From Ga0077555 sp031406575 (GTDB lineage Bacteria; Pseudomonadota; Alphaproteobacteria; Rhizobiales; Hyphomicrobiaceae): a stretch of DNA of 18,185 bases. Positions 6,788-14,217 of the stretch are shown here, in pieces. The notes below the pieces were generated by a model. The model was not told the DNA's origin and searched no databases. It worked only from the letters and a program-made list of their open reading frames with translations. The translations under genes were made by a program, and so were the position numbers. The stretch covers positions 1 to 18,185 of the forward strand of contig JANOHP010000186.1 in assembly GCA_031406575.1 (NCBI GenBank), written 5' to 3'. Position 1 is the stretch's first letter. Each line of letters starts with the position of its first letter.

Positions 6788-8644
6788 ATGAACGATGCCG
6801 TAGCGAACAAAAATCCGAAGGCCACACCCCGCGCCCGTTTGCGGGAGAGTTTCGTCCTCGTGGCGATGAGCTTGGTTGCAGTTGCGGTCGGTGTGGGCCT
6901 CTACGCGCAATTCGAGGTGGGGTTCGTGCTGGCCATTTTGGTGGCATGTCTGGGCTATGTCGGGTTTCTGGCATTGCACCTTCTGGTTGGGCGTGCGCAA
7001 GAGGTGCTCGCACTCGAAGCAGACGTTGCGCGGCTGTCCGCACGCGTCGCGGATTTCCAGCTGGCGCTCGAGCGTCGCCGCGACAATGCCCCGGATCTCG
7101 CCACCCAACCGGCACGGCGCTTCGCTCGCACAGCGCGACCGCCCATGCGGCAAGGGGAGCAACCCACAGAAGCGGCTGGGTCGAGTTCGGAGCCCAAGGG
7201 GTCACCGCCGCAACCGCCCGCACTGTCGATCTCTGGATATCCCAGCCTTTCGAGCGGCAACGGGTTTGCGCCTGACGGCAGCTGTTCGCGTGTGGTGATG
7301 CCATCGCCGACGGTCATCGCAAAAGCCGGCTCGGACGTGTTGCCAGAGACATCGGCCGACGTGGCGCTAGCCGCAGGGGTGGATGATGTTTCCGAAGTCC
7401 AAGCGCCGCCGAAAGTGGCACTTATCGCGCCATCGAGCGCAATAAGCGGACCTCCGTTGGAGCAGGAGCATGACCCGGGTTCGGAAAAACTCGGCGACAG
7501 CCCTACCCTGTCTGCAAAAAGCGCCGATACGCGCGAATTCGAGTCTATGCAGGTGATCATCCGGCAGCTCGCCGAGAGATTGAATGCGCCAGAGCAAGAC
7601 GTTGAAGCCGCAGCGGCGACCGAGTCTCCAACCGCGTCGGCCGAGGATGATGAGCGGGCACCAGCCTCGCCCGATACGCAGGCGCACCGTGTCGCCGCGG
7701 CAACCGATCAGGCCATCGAGCAATCGGCAGCCCTGTTGCGATCGGCCGCTGGGGATCTCAGACGCATCGATGCATCGGTGCAAATGCCCGAACGGGTCAG
7801 TCCGACGTTTGCGGAAGCACTCGGAGATTCCCTCGAAGTCGTTGGCTCCGCCTTGCCGGCGCCGCACCGGCCGCCGTCACCCTATGGTCGCCTCGCGCTC
7901 ATTGCAGAGGCCATCGAGGCGGAGAGGATCGATGTCTATCTCGATCCCATCATGGGGCTCGACGAGCGCAGGGCAAAGCACTTCGAAGTCTCCGTTCGTC
8001 TGCGAACCGACGATCATCACGAATTGGAGGCGCAGGACTTTCGGCCTATCGCCGCCGAGGCCGGCCTTCTGGCGCAGATCGATTCGGCAAAGCTCGCACG
8101 CACGGCGAAAGTGGCTGAGCGGCTGCGGGCGCGTGGCAGTACCGGCTCCCTGTTTTCGTCGTTCGACGGCGGCTCGCTCGGCGATGTCGGATTCCGCGAA
8201 ACGGTTTCGGGCCTGTTCGCCGACGGTGCGCCACCGGATGGCCGCCTCGTGCTGGCGTTCGCGCAAGGTGACGTGCGCGCGTTTACCGGAGCGCACTGGG
8301 GTGAAATTACGACTATGAAGGCGCTGGGGCTGCGGTTCTCGCTGGAAGGGGTCACCGATCTCGACATGGATTTCGAGCAGATGGTGGCCAGCGGCTTCGA
8401 ATTCATCAAGCTCGATGCCAAGGTCTTCCTCGAGGGATTGCCTGCACCGGGTGGAGCCATTCCAGCATCAGATCTGTGTCGCCATATGTCCGGTATGGGG
8501 CTGACCCTCGTTGTCGGACGAATAGCGGATGAACAGGACCTCGCAGCGATTGTCGGGTTCGGTGCAGTTTTGGGTCAGGGCATGCTGTTTGGCGCATCGC
8601 GACCCGTCAAGGTCGATATGGTGGCGGCGCAGGCTGCCGCCTGA
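6788..8644 (+). CDS. Membrane-anchored protein with degenerate EAL domain
   Basis: The product is 618 residues from ATG 6788; a GTG at 6743 would add 15. Residues 22-40 and 44-68 are two hydrophobic segments, followed by a short coiled-coil-like stretch (69-98). A long low-complexity, acidic, Pro/Ser/Ala-rich linker extends to about 360, and an EAL-like domain occupies roughly 365-610. EAL enzymes hydrolyse cyclic di-GMP, but here the key residues are largely lost. The EAL signature reads FEVSVRL (Glu400 kept). The position of the usual DDFG reads LEGV, that of AEGVE reads GRIAD, and the metal-binding Asn and Glu sites are not recognisable. IKLD and GQGMLFG are kept. It is therefore probably a non-catalytic scaffold or effector. 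Two membrane helices, coiled coil and weak EAL domain recall Caulobacter TipF, a flagellar positioning factor. That is a resemblance of layout only, with no flagellar genes nearby. Confidence 0.8.
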   Translation: MNDAVANKNPKATPRARLRESFVLVAMSLVAVAVGVGLYAQFEVGFVLAILVACLGYVGFLALHLLVGRAQEVLALEADVARLSARVADFQLALERRRDNAPDLATQPARRFARTARPPMRQGEQPTEAAGSSSEPKGSPPQPPALSISGYPSLSSGNGFAPDGSCSRVVMPSPTVIAKAGSDVLPETSADVALAAGVDDVSEVQAPPKVALIAPSSAISGPPLEQEHDPGSEKLGDSPTLSAKSADTREFESMQVIIRQLAERLNAPEQDVEAAAATESPTASAEDDERAPASPDTQAHRVAAATDQAIEQSAALLRSAAGDLRRIDASVQMPERVSPTFAEALGDSLEVVGSALPAPHRPPSPYGRLALIAEAIEAERIDVYLDPIMGLDERRAKHFEVSVRLRTDDHHELEAQDFRPIAAEAGLLAQIDSAKLARTAKVAERLRARGSTGSLFSSFDGGSLGDVGFRETVSGLFADGAPPDGRLVLAFAQGDVRAFTGAHWGEITTMKALGLRFSLEGVTDLDMDFEQMVASGFEFIKLDAKVFLEGLPAPGGAIPASDLCRHMSGMGLTLVVGRIADEQDLAAIVGFGAVLGQGMLFGASRPVKVDMVAAQAAA

Positions 8645-8645
8645 T

Positions 8646-8670
8646 CGGGATGGCGGAGGACGGCATCCCG
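8646..8670 (+). terminator. Inverted repeat just after the EAL-protein stop codon
   Basis: CGGGATG (8646-8652) pairs perfectly with CATCCCG (8664-8670) around an 11-base loop, starting two bases after the stop codon. There is no T run, so it may be a 3'-end stabilising hairpin or a Rho-assisted stop rather than a classical terminator. Confidence 0.3.
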
Positions 8671-8750
8671 CGCATCGGTTCGCTCGTTCAAGCCGGCGAA
8701 TTGGGATAACGTGAGGCGATCCGTTCCCCGCGCGCCACCCCGGATGAGCC

Positions 8751-9695
8751 ATGACCACGCTACTCGTCACGCATCCCGCGTTTTTGCTCCACGATACCGG
8801 CGCCGGCCACCCGGAACGGCCAGACCGTATGCGCGCGGTCGACACGGCGTTGTCCGATCATCGGTTTACGCAATTGCAGCGGGTCGAGGCGCCACTGCGG
8901 GACGACGTGAAGGCGTGGATCGGGCTGGCGCATCCGACGGAGTACATCGAGGCCATCGAGGGGCTGCGCCCTGCTCCGGGCGAAGTGTCCGTGCGTCTCG
9001 ACCCCGATACGGTGTTGTCCCCGGGCAGTTGGGAAGCGGCATTGCGCGCTGTGGGCGCGGGTCTGCTGGCAGTCGACGAGGTTGTCGCGGGTCGTGTCGA
9101 CAATGCGTTCGCACAGGTCCGCCCGTGCGGGCACCACGCCGAGGCCGCGCGGGCCATGGGCTTCTGCCTCTTCAACAACATTGCGATCGCGGGACTGTAT
9201 GCACGCAAGAAACACGGTCTCGAGCGGATCGCCGTGGTCGATTTCGACGTGCACCACGGCAACGGCACGCAGGATATCTTCTGGAGCGACAAGGATTTGT
9301 TCTTCGCCTCGACGCACCAGATGCCGCTCTATCCCGGCACAGGCGCGCTGGGCGAAGTGGGCGTCGGCAACATCTGCAATGCGCCGCTGCGACCCGGCGA
9401 CGGCGGCGTGCCATTTCGCGAAGCGTTCGAGGCCCGCATCTTACCGGCGCTGCGCAATTTTGCGCCGGATATCGTGCTGATTTCGGCCGGGTTCGACGCC
9501 CATCGTGCCGATCCGCTCGCGAATTTGGCTCTCATCGAGGATGACTTTCGCTGGGCGACAGATCAACTGGCCGAGGTCGCCGACAAACAAGCGGGCGGGC
9601 GGATCGTTTCGATGCTCGAAGGCGGTTATGATCTGGCGGCGCTGGGACGGTCGGTTGCTGTCCACGTCGACAGTTTGATGGATGCGGGTCGGTGA
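8751..9695 (+). CDS. Histone deacetylase-like zinc amidohydrolase (class II HDAC/acetylpolyamine family)
   Basis: Bacterial members remove acetyl or similar acyl groups from polyamines or other amines with a zinc-activated water. The product is 314 residues with the full catalytic set. HPERPDRM lies at 20-27 and RPCGHHAEAA at 124-133, with the His128-His129 charge-relay pair (the third residue is Cys where Pro is usual). FNNIAIA is at 141-147, DFDVHHGNGT has zinc ligands Asp166 and His168, and SAGFDAH holds Asp249. LEGGYDL carries Tyr293, the transition-state tyrosine. The start at ATG 8751 gives the standard N-terminus (MTTLLVTHPAFLLHDTG). xseB begins 34 bases later on the same strand, a pairing I recall from other alphaproteobacteria. 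The true substrate is unknown. Confidence 0.93.
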   Translation: MTTLLVTHPAFLLHDTGAGHPERPDRMRAVDTALSDHRFTQLQRVEAPLRDDVKAWIGLAHPTEYIEAIEGLRPAPGEVSVRLDPDTVLSPGSWEAALRAVGAGLLAVDEVVAGRVDNAFAQVRPCGHHAEAARAMGFCLFNNIAIAGLYARKKHGLERIAVVDFDVHHGNGTQDIFWSDKDLFFASTHQMPLYPGTGALGEVGVGNICNAPLRPGDGGVPFREAFEARILPALRNFAPDIVLISAGFDAHRADPLANLALIEDDFRWATDQLAEVADKQAGGRIVSMLEGGYDLAALGRSVAVHVDSLMDAGR

Positions 9696-9729
9696 TGACG
9701 CGCCGGTTGCGCCAAGAAAGGTTTGTGCC

Positions 9730-9996
9730 ATGACGACTGCCAATGCGGCGCCCCGCCACGACGATATTCAGGCCATGACTTTCGAACGCGCTTTGAAGGA
9801 GCTCGAGAGTATTGTTGGCCGCCTCGAACGTGGCGATGTGGAGCTCGAGGAATCGATCACCATTTACGAGCGCGGCGAGGTGCTGAAGCAGCACTGCGAC
9901 CGGCTGTTGAAACAAGCGGAAGCCAAGGTCGAAAAGTTGACGTTTGCCGCCGATGGTACGCCCAAAGGGACGGAACCGTTCGCGCCCGAACAGTGA
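9730..9996 (+). CDS. xseB: Exodeoxyribonuclease VII small subunit
   Basis: XseB joins several copies to the large subunit XseA to form the nuclease that trims single-stranded DNA from either end. The product is 88 residues, the usual size. Its core reads MTFERALKELESIVGRLERG and then DVELEESITIYERGEVLKQH, the helical hairpin that defines the family, followed by CDRLLKQAEAKVEKLT. The ATG at 9730 has an AAAGG ribosome site about eight bases upstream and is preferred over an upstream in-frame start at 9682, which would overlap the preceding gene. In relatives dxs often follows; it does not here. Confidence 0.96.
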   Translation: MTTANAAPRHDDIQAMTFERALKELESIVGRLERGDVELEESITIYERGEVLKQHCDRLLKQAEAKVEKLTFAADGTPKGTEPFAPEQ

Positions 9997-10010
9997 CGGC
10001 GCGCGGCAGC

Positions 10011-10298
10011 TCAGTCGGAGGTGTCGTCGCTCGCGGTCTTCGGGCTGGGCCGCATGGAGCGAGTATCGGCTGCCTGCAGATGCCGCCCGGTATGCAACAG
10101 TTCCAGCATGTACGCGTGATAGCTGACGCCTGCCGCCTCGGCGCGGGCGACACGAAACTTCAAGATCGACATCGACGGTGTTTTCCAAGCCGCCGCGTGT
10201 GCTTGCCGCCACTTGTAATGGACATAAATATCAGGGGGCGGCTCCTCGAGAGGCGGGCCATTGTTATGGCCGATTCGAGCCGGAAGTCCCCAGGTCAT
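10011..10298 (-). CDS. Small conserved protein with N-terminal GHNNGPP motif, function unknown
   Basis: From ATG 10298 the product is 95 residues. It opens MTWGLPARIGHNNGPPLEEP; the IGHNNGPPLE string is a motif I recognise from many short uncharacterised alphaproteobacterial proteins. Residues 25-75 look helical and basic (YKWRQAHAAAW, then ILKFRVARAEAAGVSYHAYM and LELLHTGRHLQ), and the tail is disordered. The frame stays open upstream to 10529, and ATGs at 10340 and 10379 are possible, but the added sequence is Arg/Pro-rich and unlike a protein domain. A weak GGA site lies five bases before 10298. Its stop is only 14 bases from the convergent xseB stop. I cannot assign a function. Confidence 0.65.
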   Translation of the reverse strand: MTWGLPARIGHNNGPPLEEPPPDIYVHYKWRQAHAAAWKTPSMSILKFRVARAEAAGVSYHAYMLELLHTGRHLQAADTRSMRPSPKTASDDTSD

Positions 10299-10632
10299 GA
10301 TTTCCGGCGGTCGCCGCAATTGCAGCCACGGCCGCCCCATGCCCCCGGAAAGTCTGCTTCTGTCGGTCCTGTCGCCCATGCTCGGTCTGTCTAACAGCGG
10401 GTCGTGTCCATCATAGTCGATCACGAATTGAACGAGGGATCGAGCCTGGAGGCTGGGCAAATTATGCCGGAAAGGTGGGCATTGAGTAAGCCCGAAGCCC
10501 ATTGAAGGCACGGTGCGCCGCAGTGGCATGCTTGCGTGGCGCGTGTCCGCGGACGTAAGGTTCCGAGGCGAGCCCGTACTGTCCGAAAGCCACGTTCGAG
10601 CCGTTTACTCAACCGAATGCTCAGGAGTGCCA
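10299..10632. other. Divergent intergenic region between the GHNNGPP protein and the MFS exporter
   Basis: These 334 bases should hold the promoters of both neighbours. A minus-strand frame continuing the small protein is open as far as 10529, so the upstream gene boundary is uncertain. No strong inverted repeat, known riboswitch or regulator binding site was recognised. The right end carries the AGGAG ribosome site of the exporter. Confidence 0.5.
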
Positions 10633-10635
10633 TTG
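10623..10635 (+). promoter_or_regulatory. Ribosome binding site pointing to a TTG start
   Basis: AGGAG at 10623-10627 lies five bases before TTG at 10633-10635, the optimal spacing. No ATG in frame lies near the point where the first membrane helix begins. This decides the start of the MFS gene. Confidence 0.6.
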
Positions 10636-12123
10636 AGCAGCGTCCAGCGCATTTTCATCCTGATTTCGGGCGTGCTCACGGTCGCGCTTTACTTCATGAC
10701 CATCCTGGTCGCGTCGACCGTGCTCCCCCAAATGCAGGGCACGTTTTCGGCGACGCCGGACGAAATCTCGTGGACGGTGACCTTCAATATCGTGGCGACC
10801 GCTGTGGCCATGCCCATGACCGGATGGCTCGCCGCACGAATGGGCCGCTGGAATCTGATGGTCTGGTCGACGGCGTTGTTCACCCTGGCAACGTTGTTCT
10901 GCGGGTTTGCCGGCACGCTCGAGTCCCTGATTTTCTGGCGCATCGTGCAGGGCGCGGCCGGTGCGCCGAGCGTGCCCATGGTGCAGACAGTTTTGCTCGA
11001 TACGTTCCCGACGCATCAGCATCGGTTCGTGCTCGGGATTTTCGGTATGGGCGTCGTGCTGGGGCCGATTTTCGGTCCGGCGCTGGGCGGCTGGCTGGCC
11101 GATGCGTTGAGCTGGCGCTGGTCGTTTTTTCTGCTGGTGCCCGTCGGCGTGTTGGCGACAGTGGGATTGGCGCTGTCGCTGCCCCGGGACAAGGCGAAGG
11201 GGCGCATTCACCTGGACTGGACGGGGTTCCTACTGCTGTCTGTCGCAGTTGGTGGATTGCAATGGGTATTGGCGCGCGGCCAGCGGCTGGACTGGTTCGA
11301 CTCGGCGGAAATCCAAGTCACGTTGATCGTGACGTTGCTGACCACCTATGCCTTCCTCGTGCACAGTTTCACGGCCGCGCGTCCCTTCTTGGATTTGCGG
11401 TTGCTGAAGGATACCAATTACAGCCTCGGCCTCGTGCTGGTGACGATCTTCGGCATGCTGAATTTCACGCCGATGGTGCTGCTGCCGACGCTCCTGCGCA
11501 CGCACATGGGCTATCCCGATACGCTCGTTGGTTTGGTCGTCGCATCACGGGGCTTCGGCGGCATCATCGGGTTCTTTGCGGTGATGTTTCTGGCGCGACT
11601 CGATGCGCGCATCAGCGTCGCCATCGGTTTTGGCCTGCAACTCGTTTCGGGTTACTGGCTGATGCACATCAATCTGGACGTCACGGCGTGGGAGCTGGGG
11701 CTGAATGGGGCGGTGCAGGGATTGTCGTCGGGCGTCATCGTCGTCTGTCTGACGCTGATTACGTTTCCCAACATCCCGCGCGAGCGCATGCCGGAAGCCA
11801 CCGGCATGTACCATCTCCTGCGCAACATCGGGGCGTCGCTGTTCATCTCGGTCTGCGTGGCGGAGGTGGTGCGTTCGACGGGCATGAATTATGCCCGGCT
11901 CAGCGAGCTGGCATCGCCCTACAACCGATCTCTGATGCTGCCGTGGGTGACGGGGCTGTGGGAGTACGACAGCCTCGCCAGCCTCGAGCGGTTGTCGCGT
12001 GAAATGGGCCGGCAGGCGTCGATGATCGCCTACATCAACGCGTTCGGGCTGTTCACGGCTGTCTCAGCCGCAGCTCTGCCGCTGCTGCTGTTGATGGGTC
12101 GCTCGCGGAAACCGGCGACTTGA
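10633..12123 (+). CDS. DHA2-family MFS exporter (EmrB-like)
   Basis: This is a proton-driven drug or metabolite exporter of the inner membrane. From the TTG at 10633 it has 496 residues, close to EmrB's 512, and about 14 hydrophobic segments are visible along its length. The first helix (RIFILISGVLTVALYFMTIL) leads into STVLPQMQGTFSATPDEISW and the cytoplasmic loop GWLAARMGRW, both typical of DHA2 transporters. FWRIVQGAAGAPSVPM and GPIFGPALGGWLAD correspond to the helix 4 and helix 5 (motif C) regions. Earlier starts as far as 10513 are possible, but that stretch is Arg-rich and not membrane-like. No EmrA-type membrane fusion partner or regulator is adjacent, so the substrate is open. The gene converges on the dioxygenase gene with 31 bases between stops. 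Confidence 0.93.
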   Translation: MSSVQRIFILISGVLTVALYFMTILVASTVLPQMQGTFSATPDEISWTVTFNIVATAVAMPMTGWLAARMGRWNLMVWSTALFTLATLFCGFAGTLESLIFWRIVQGAAGAPSVPMVQTVLLDTFPTHQHRFVLGIFGMGVVLGPIFGPALGGWLADALSWRWSFFLLVPVGVLATVGLALSLPRDKAKGRIHLDWTGFLLLSVAVGGLQWVLARGQRLDWFDSAEIQVTLIVTLLTTYAFLVHSFTAARPFLDLRLLKDTNYSLGLVLVTIFGMLNFTPMVLLPTLLRTHMGYPDTLVGLVVASRGFGGIIGFFAVMFLARLDARISVAIGFGLQLVSGYWLMHINLDVTAWELGLNGAVQGLSSGVIVVCLTLITFPNIPRERMPEATGMYHLLRNIGASLFISVCVAEVVRSTGMNYARLSELASPYNRSLMLPWVTGLWEYDSLASLERLSREMGRQASMIAYINAFGLFTAVSAAALPLLLLMGRSRKPAT

Positions 12124-12154
12124 GCAGTGCCGCTGCCTGCCGCCTGTCAGTCGA

Positions 12155-13150
12155 TCAGCTCTGCTTGATCCCATCCCACCAGGCGCATTGGCCGGTGCCG
12201 ACGCGATAGTTGCCGTCCATCACCTGGACGGGTGCGCGCTGACCGGCGGCGGCTGCACGGGCGCGGGCCTCGCGCGCTGCGCGGAGCTGGTCCTCGGGCA
12301 ACCATGTGCGTTCATGACCCCAGAGGCTGCCGCCGAATTTCATTTCGCTGGCCTGCCAGGTTTCGGGCTCGATGGTGCGGCCGCCCCAGCCGTATTCGAC
12401 GAGAAAGTTCTCCGGTGTGCGCGTGTAGAACGACGTCATCAGGTCATTGGTGTGGCGGCCGAGCGAAATGGCGACGCGGTCTTTTTCGCCGTTCGCCATG
12501 TCGTAGGCTTGGCCAACGTCATCCAGTCCCTGCAACTCCATCATGAAGTGATGCACGCCGGTCTTGCCGGTCTCGATCAGGGCGAGGCTGTGATGGCGCG
12601 GATTGAGGTGGAAGAAAAACGCTTTGAATGGTTTGACGAGATAATCGCTGACGGCAAAGCCCAGCACATCACGATAAAACCACAGGAGATCGTCGGCACT
12701 TTCGACATGCAGAACAGCGTGTCCCATTCCCAGCGTGCCGGTGCGGAACCCGGAGAGGGGGCGACCGGGCTTGAACGGGGCGTCGGTGGTCTCCGCGCCA
12801 TGGAAGGCTTCCAGGCGATTGCCGGCGGGGTCTTTGAAGCGGATGGCATCGGCGACGGCGCGACGTTCGCATTCGGCGCGGGGGAGGCGCTCGATGACGA
12901 CGCCAGCGGCGTCGAGGCGACCACCGAGAGCGTCGAGGGCGGCGGCGTCGGTCACTTCGAAGCCGAAGGCGTTCGCGACGGTTTCCTCGCTCGACACGAC
13001 GATGCGCTGGCTGCGATCGTCCATGCGGAATTTGAGTTGGCTTTTCGTGCGCTCAACCAGCTCCAGACCCAGGAACGAGGGACCGAACGTTGCCCAGTCA
13101 TCCAGGCGCTGCGAGTGTATGCCGACGTAGCCCAAAGAGCTCAGAAGCAT
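12155..13150 (-). CDS. Type I extradiol dioxygenase (VOC superfamily, BphC/HsaC-like)
   Basis: Enzymes of this fold cleave catechol-type rings next to the two hydroxyls using Fe(II). The 331-residue product has two VOC domains, about 1-120 and 138-290. The C-terminal domain keeps the three metal ligands: His144 in GMGHAVLHVE, His201 in VHHFMMEL and Glu252 in NFLVEYGWGG. The spacing matches BphC 146/210/260. Residues matching BphC's active-site His195, His241 and Tyr250 are His186, His233 and Tyr242. The start at ATG 13150 has a strong GGGAGG ribosome site six bases upstream. The tail beyond 290 is Ala/Arg-rich and then YRVGTGQCAWWDG. The substrate is unknown: a catechol from aromatic or steroid breakdown is the family expectation. 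It is divergent from the lactonase-like gene across 221 bases. Confidence 0.88.
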   Translation of the reverse strand: MLLSSLGYVGIHSQRLDDWATFGPSFLGLELVERTKSQLKFRMDDRSQRIVVSSEETVANAFGFEVTDAAALDALGGRLDAAGVVIERLPRAECERRAVADAIRFKDPAGNRLEAFHGAETTDAPFKPGRPLSGFRTGTLGMGHAVLHVESADDLLWFYRDVLGFAVSDYLVKPFKAFFFHLNPRHHSLALIETGKTGVHHFMMELQGLDDVGQAYDMANGEKDRVAISLGRHTNDLMTSFYTRTPENFLVEYGWGGRTIEPETWQASEMKFGGSLWGHERTWLPEDQLRAAREARARAAAAGQRAPVQVMDGNYRVGTGQCAWWDGIKQS

Positions 13151-13371
13151 GCCGTGCCTCCCATCGCTGCGACCGAGGAATCGGGGTCTCTGACGTTTTA
13201 ATTGACGCTAGATTGGCATGAAAAGCCGAGAGTGCGCCAGATCCTGCTTTGCAATTATGGAGTGTGCCCGGTGCTTGGTGAATTTCAAGGCTTCCCGGAA
13301 CGTTTACTCGTTGGTTTGCAGGGGCGATTGGCACCGCTATGCTCCGGCTGGAATGAGCGAGCGAGGCCCCG

Positions 13372-14208
13372 ATGACCACCTATACCCTGCCCGAGTACGA
13401 GATCCACGCCATCCGTTATGCGCGCCGCGACGCCTTGCGGCGCGATCATTTCGTCGGCGGCGATCCGCACGAAAGCCCCATGCCGATGGACTATTACGTG
13501 TGGGTTCTGAAGGGGCCAGCGGGCGCGTTCGTGCTCGATCTGGGGTTTACCGAGGAGATGGCCAAGGCGCGCAAGCGTGAGTTCCTGCGGTGTCCCATCG
13601 ACAGCCTCAAACTGGTCGGCGTCGATGCGCGCGAGGTGCGCGATGTGATCCTCTCGCACATGCATTACGACCACGTCGGCAACTTCGACAAATTTCCCAA
13701 CGCGCGATTTTTCCTGCAGGCGCGCGAGATGGCTTATGCGACCGGCAAATACATGCGCTATGAGCGGCCCGGTCACAGTTATCACGTCGAGGACGTGGTC
13801 GGCATGGTGCGACTGAACTTCAAAGGTCGCGTCGAAATGCTGGACGGCGTGACGGAGATTGCGCCGGGTATTGTGCTGCATCCCACGCCGGGACACGCGG
13901 ACGGCCTGCAAGTGGCGCGCGTGCATACGCGGCGCGGTTGGGTGGTGCTGGCGTCGGATGCGGCGCACTACTACGAGCACTTGATGACCAATCGCCTCTT
14001 CACCACCTGCTTCCACATCGGCGAGATGCTCGACTCCTATCGCGTGGTGCAACGCCTCGCGCCGACACCGCGCCACATCATCCCGGGCCACGACCCCTTC
14101 GTGATGACGGAATATCCCGCCTCCGGGCCGAAGCTCGAAGGGATTGCGGTACGGCTAGATGCCGACCCGATCGGTCCGGCACAGGAGTTCGCGGTGACGG
14201 GGCATTGA
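13372..14208 (+). CDS. Metallo-beta-lactamase-fold hydrolase, N-acyl homoserine lactonase-like
   Basis: This is a di-zinc hydrolase of 278 residues with the complete ligand set: SHMHYDHVGN (His96, His98, Asp100, His101), His175 in HPTPGHADG, Asp196 in LASDAAHYY, and His240 in IIPGHDP. The layout, including the long N-terminal region with MDYYVWVLKGPAGAFVLDLGF, resembles the AttM/AiiA lactonases that open quorum-sensing acyl homoserine lactones. The fold also includes enzymes opening other lactones, so the substrate is not certain. A GAGG ribosome site is five bases before ATG 13372. The gene converges on the nitrile hydratase-like alpha gene with only nine bases between stops. Being divergent from a ring-cleavage dioxygenase, it might instead open a lactone in an aromatic pathway; that is inference. 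Confidence 0.88.
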   Translation: MTTYTLPEYEIHAIRYARRDALRRDHFVGGDPHESPMPMDYYVWVLKGPAGAFVLDLGFTEEMAKARKREFLRCPIDSLKLVGVDAREVRDVILSHMHYDHVGNFDKFPNARFFLQAREMAYATGKYMRYERPGHSYHVEDVVGMVRLNFKGRVEMLDGVTEIAPGIVLHPTPGHADGLQVARVHTRRGWVVLASDAAHYYEHLMTNRLFTTCFHIGEMLDSYRVVQRLAPTPRHIIPGHDPFVMTEYPASGPKLEGIAVRLDADPIGPAQEFAVTGH

Positions 14209-14217
14209 GGGTGGGGG

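Noticed and set aside
12188..13201. 337-codon plus-strand open frame over the dioxygenase gene
   Set aside because: Antisense to a gene with all metal ligands in place and a strong ribosome site; no family resemblance of its own.
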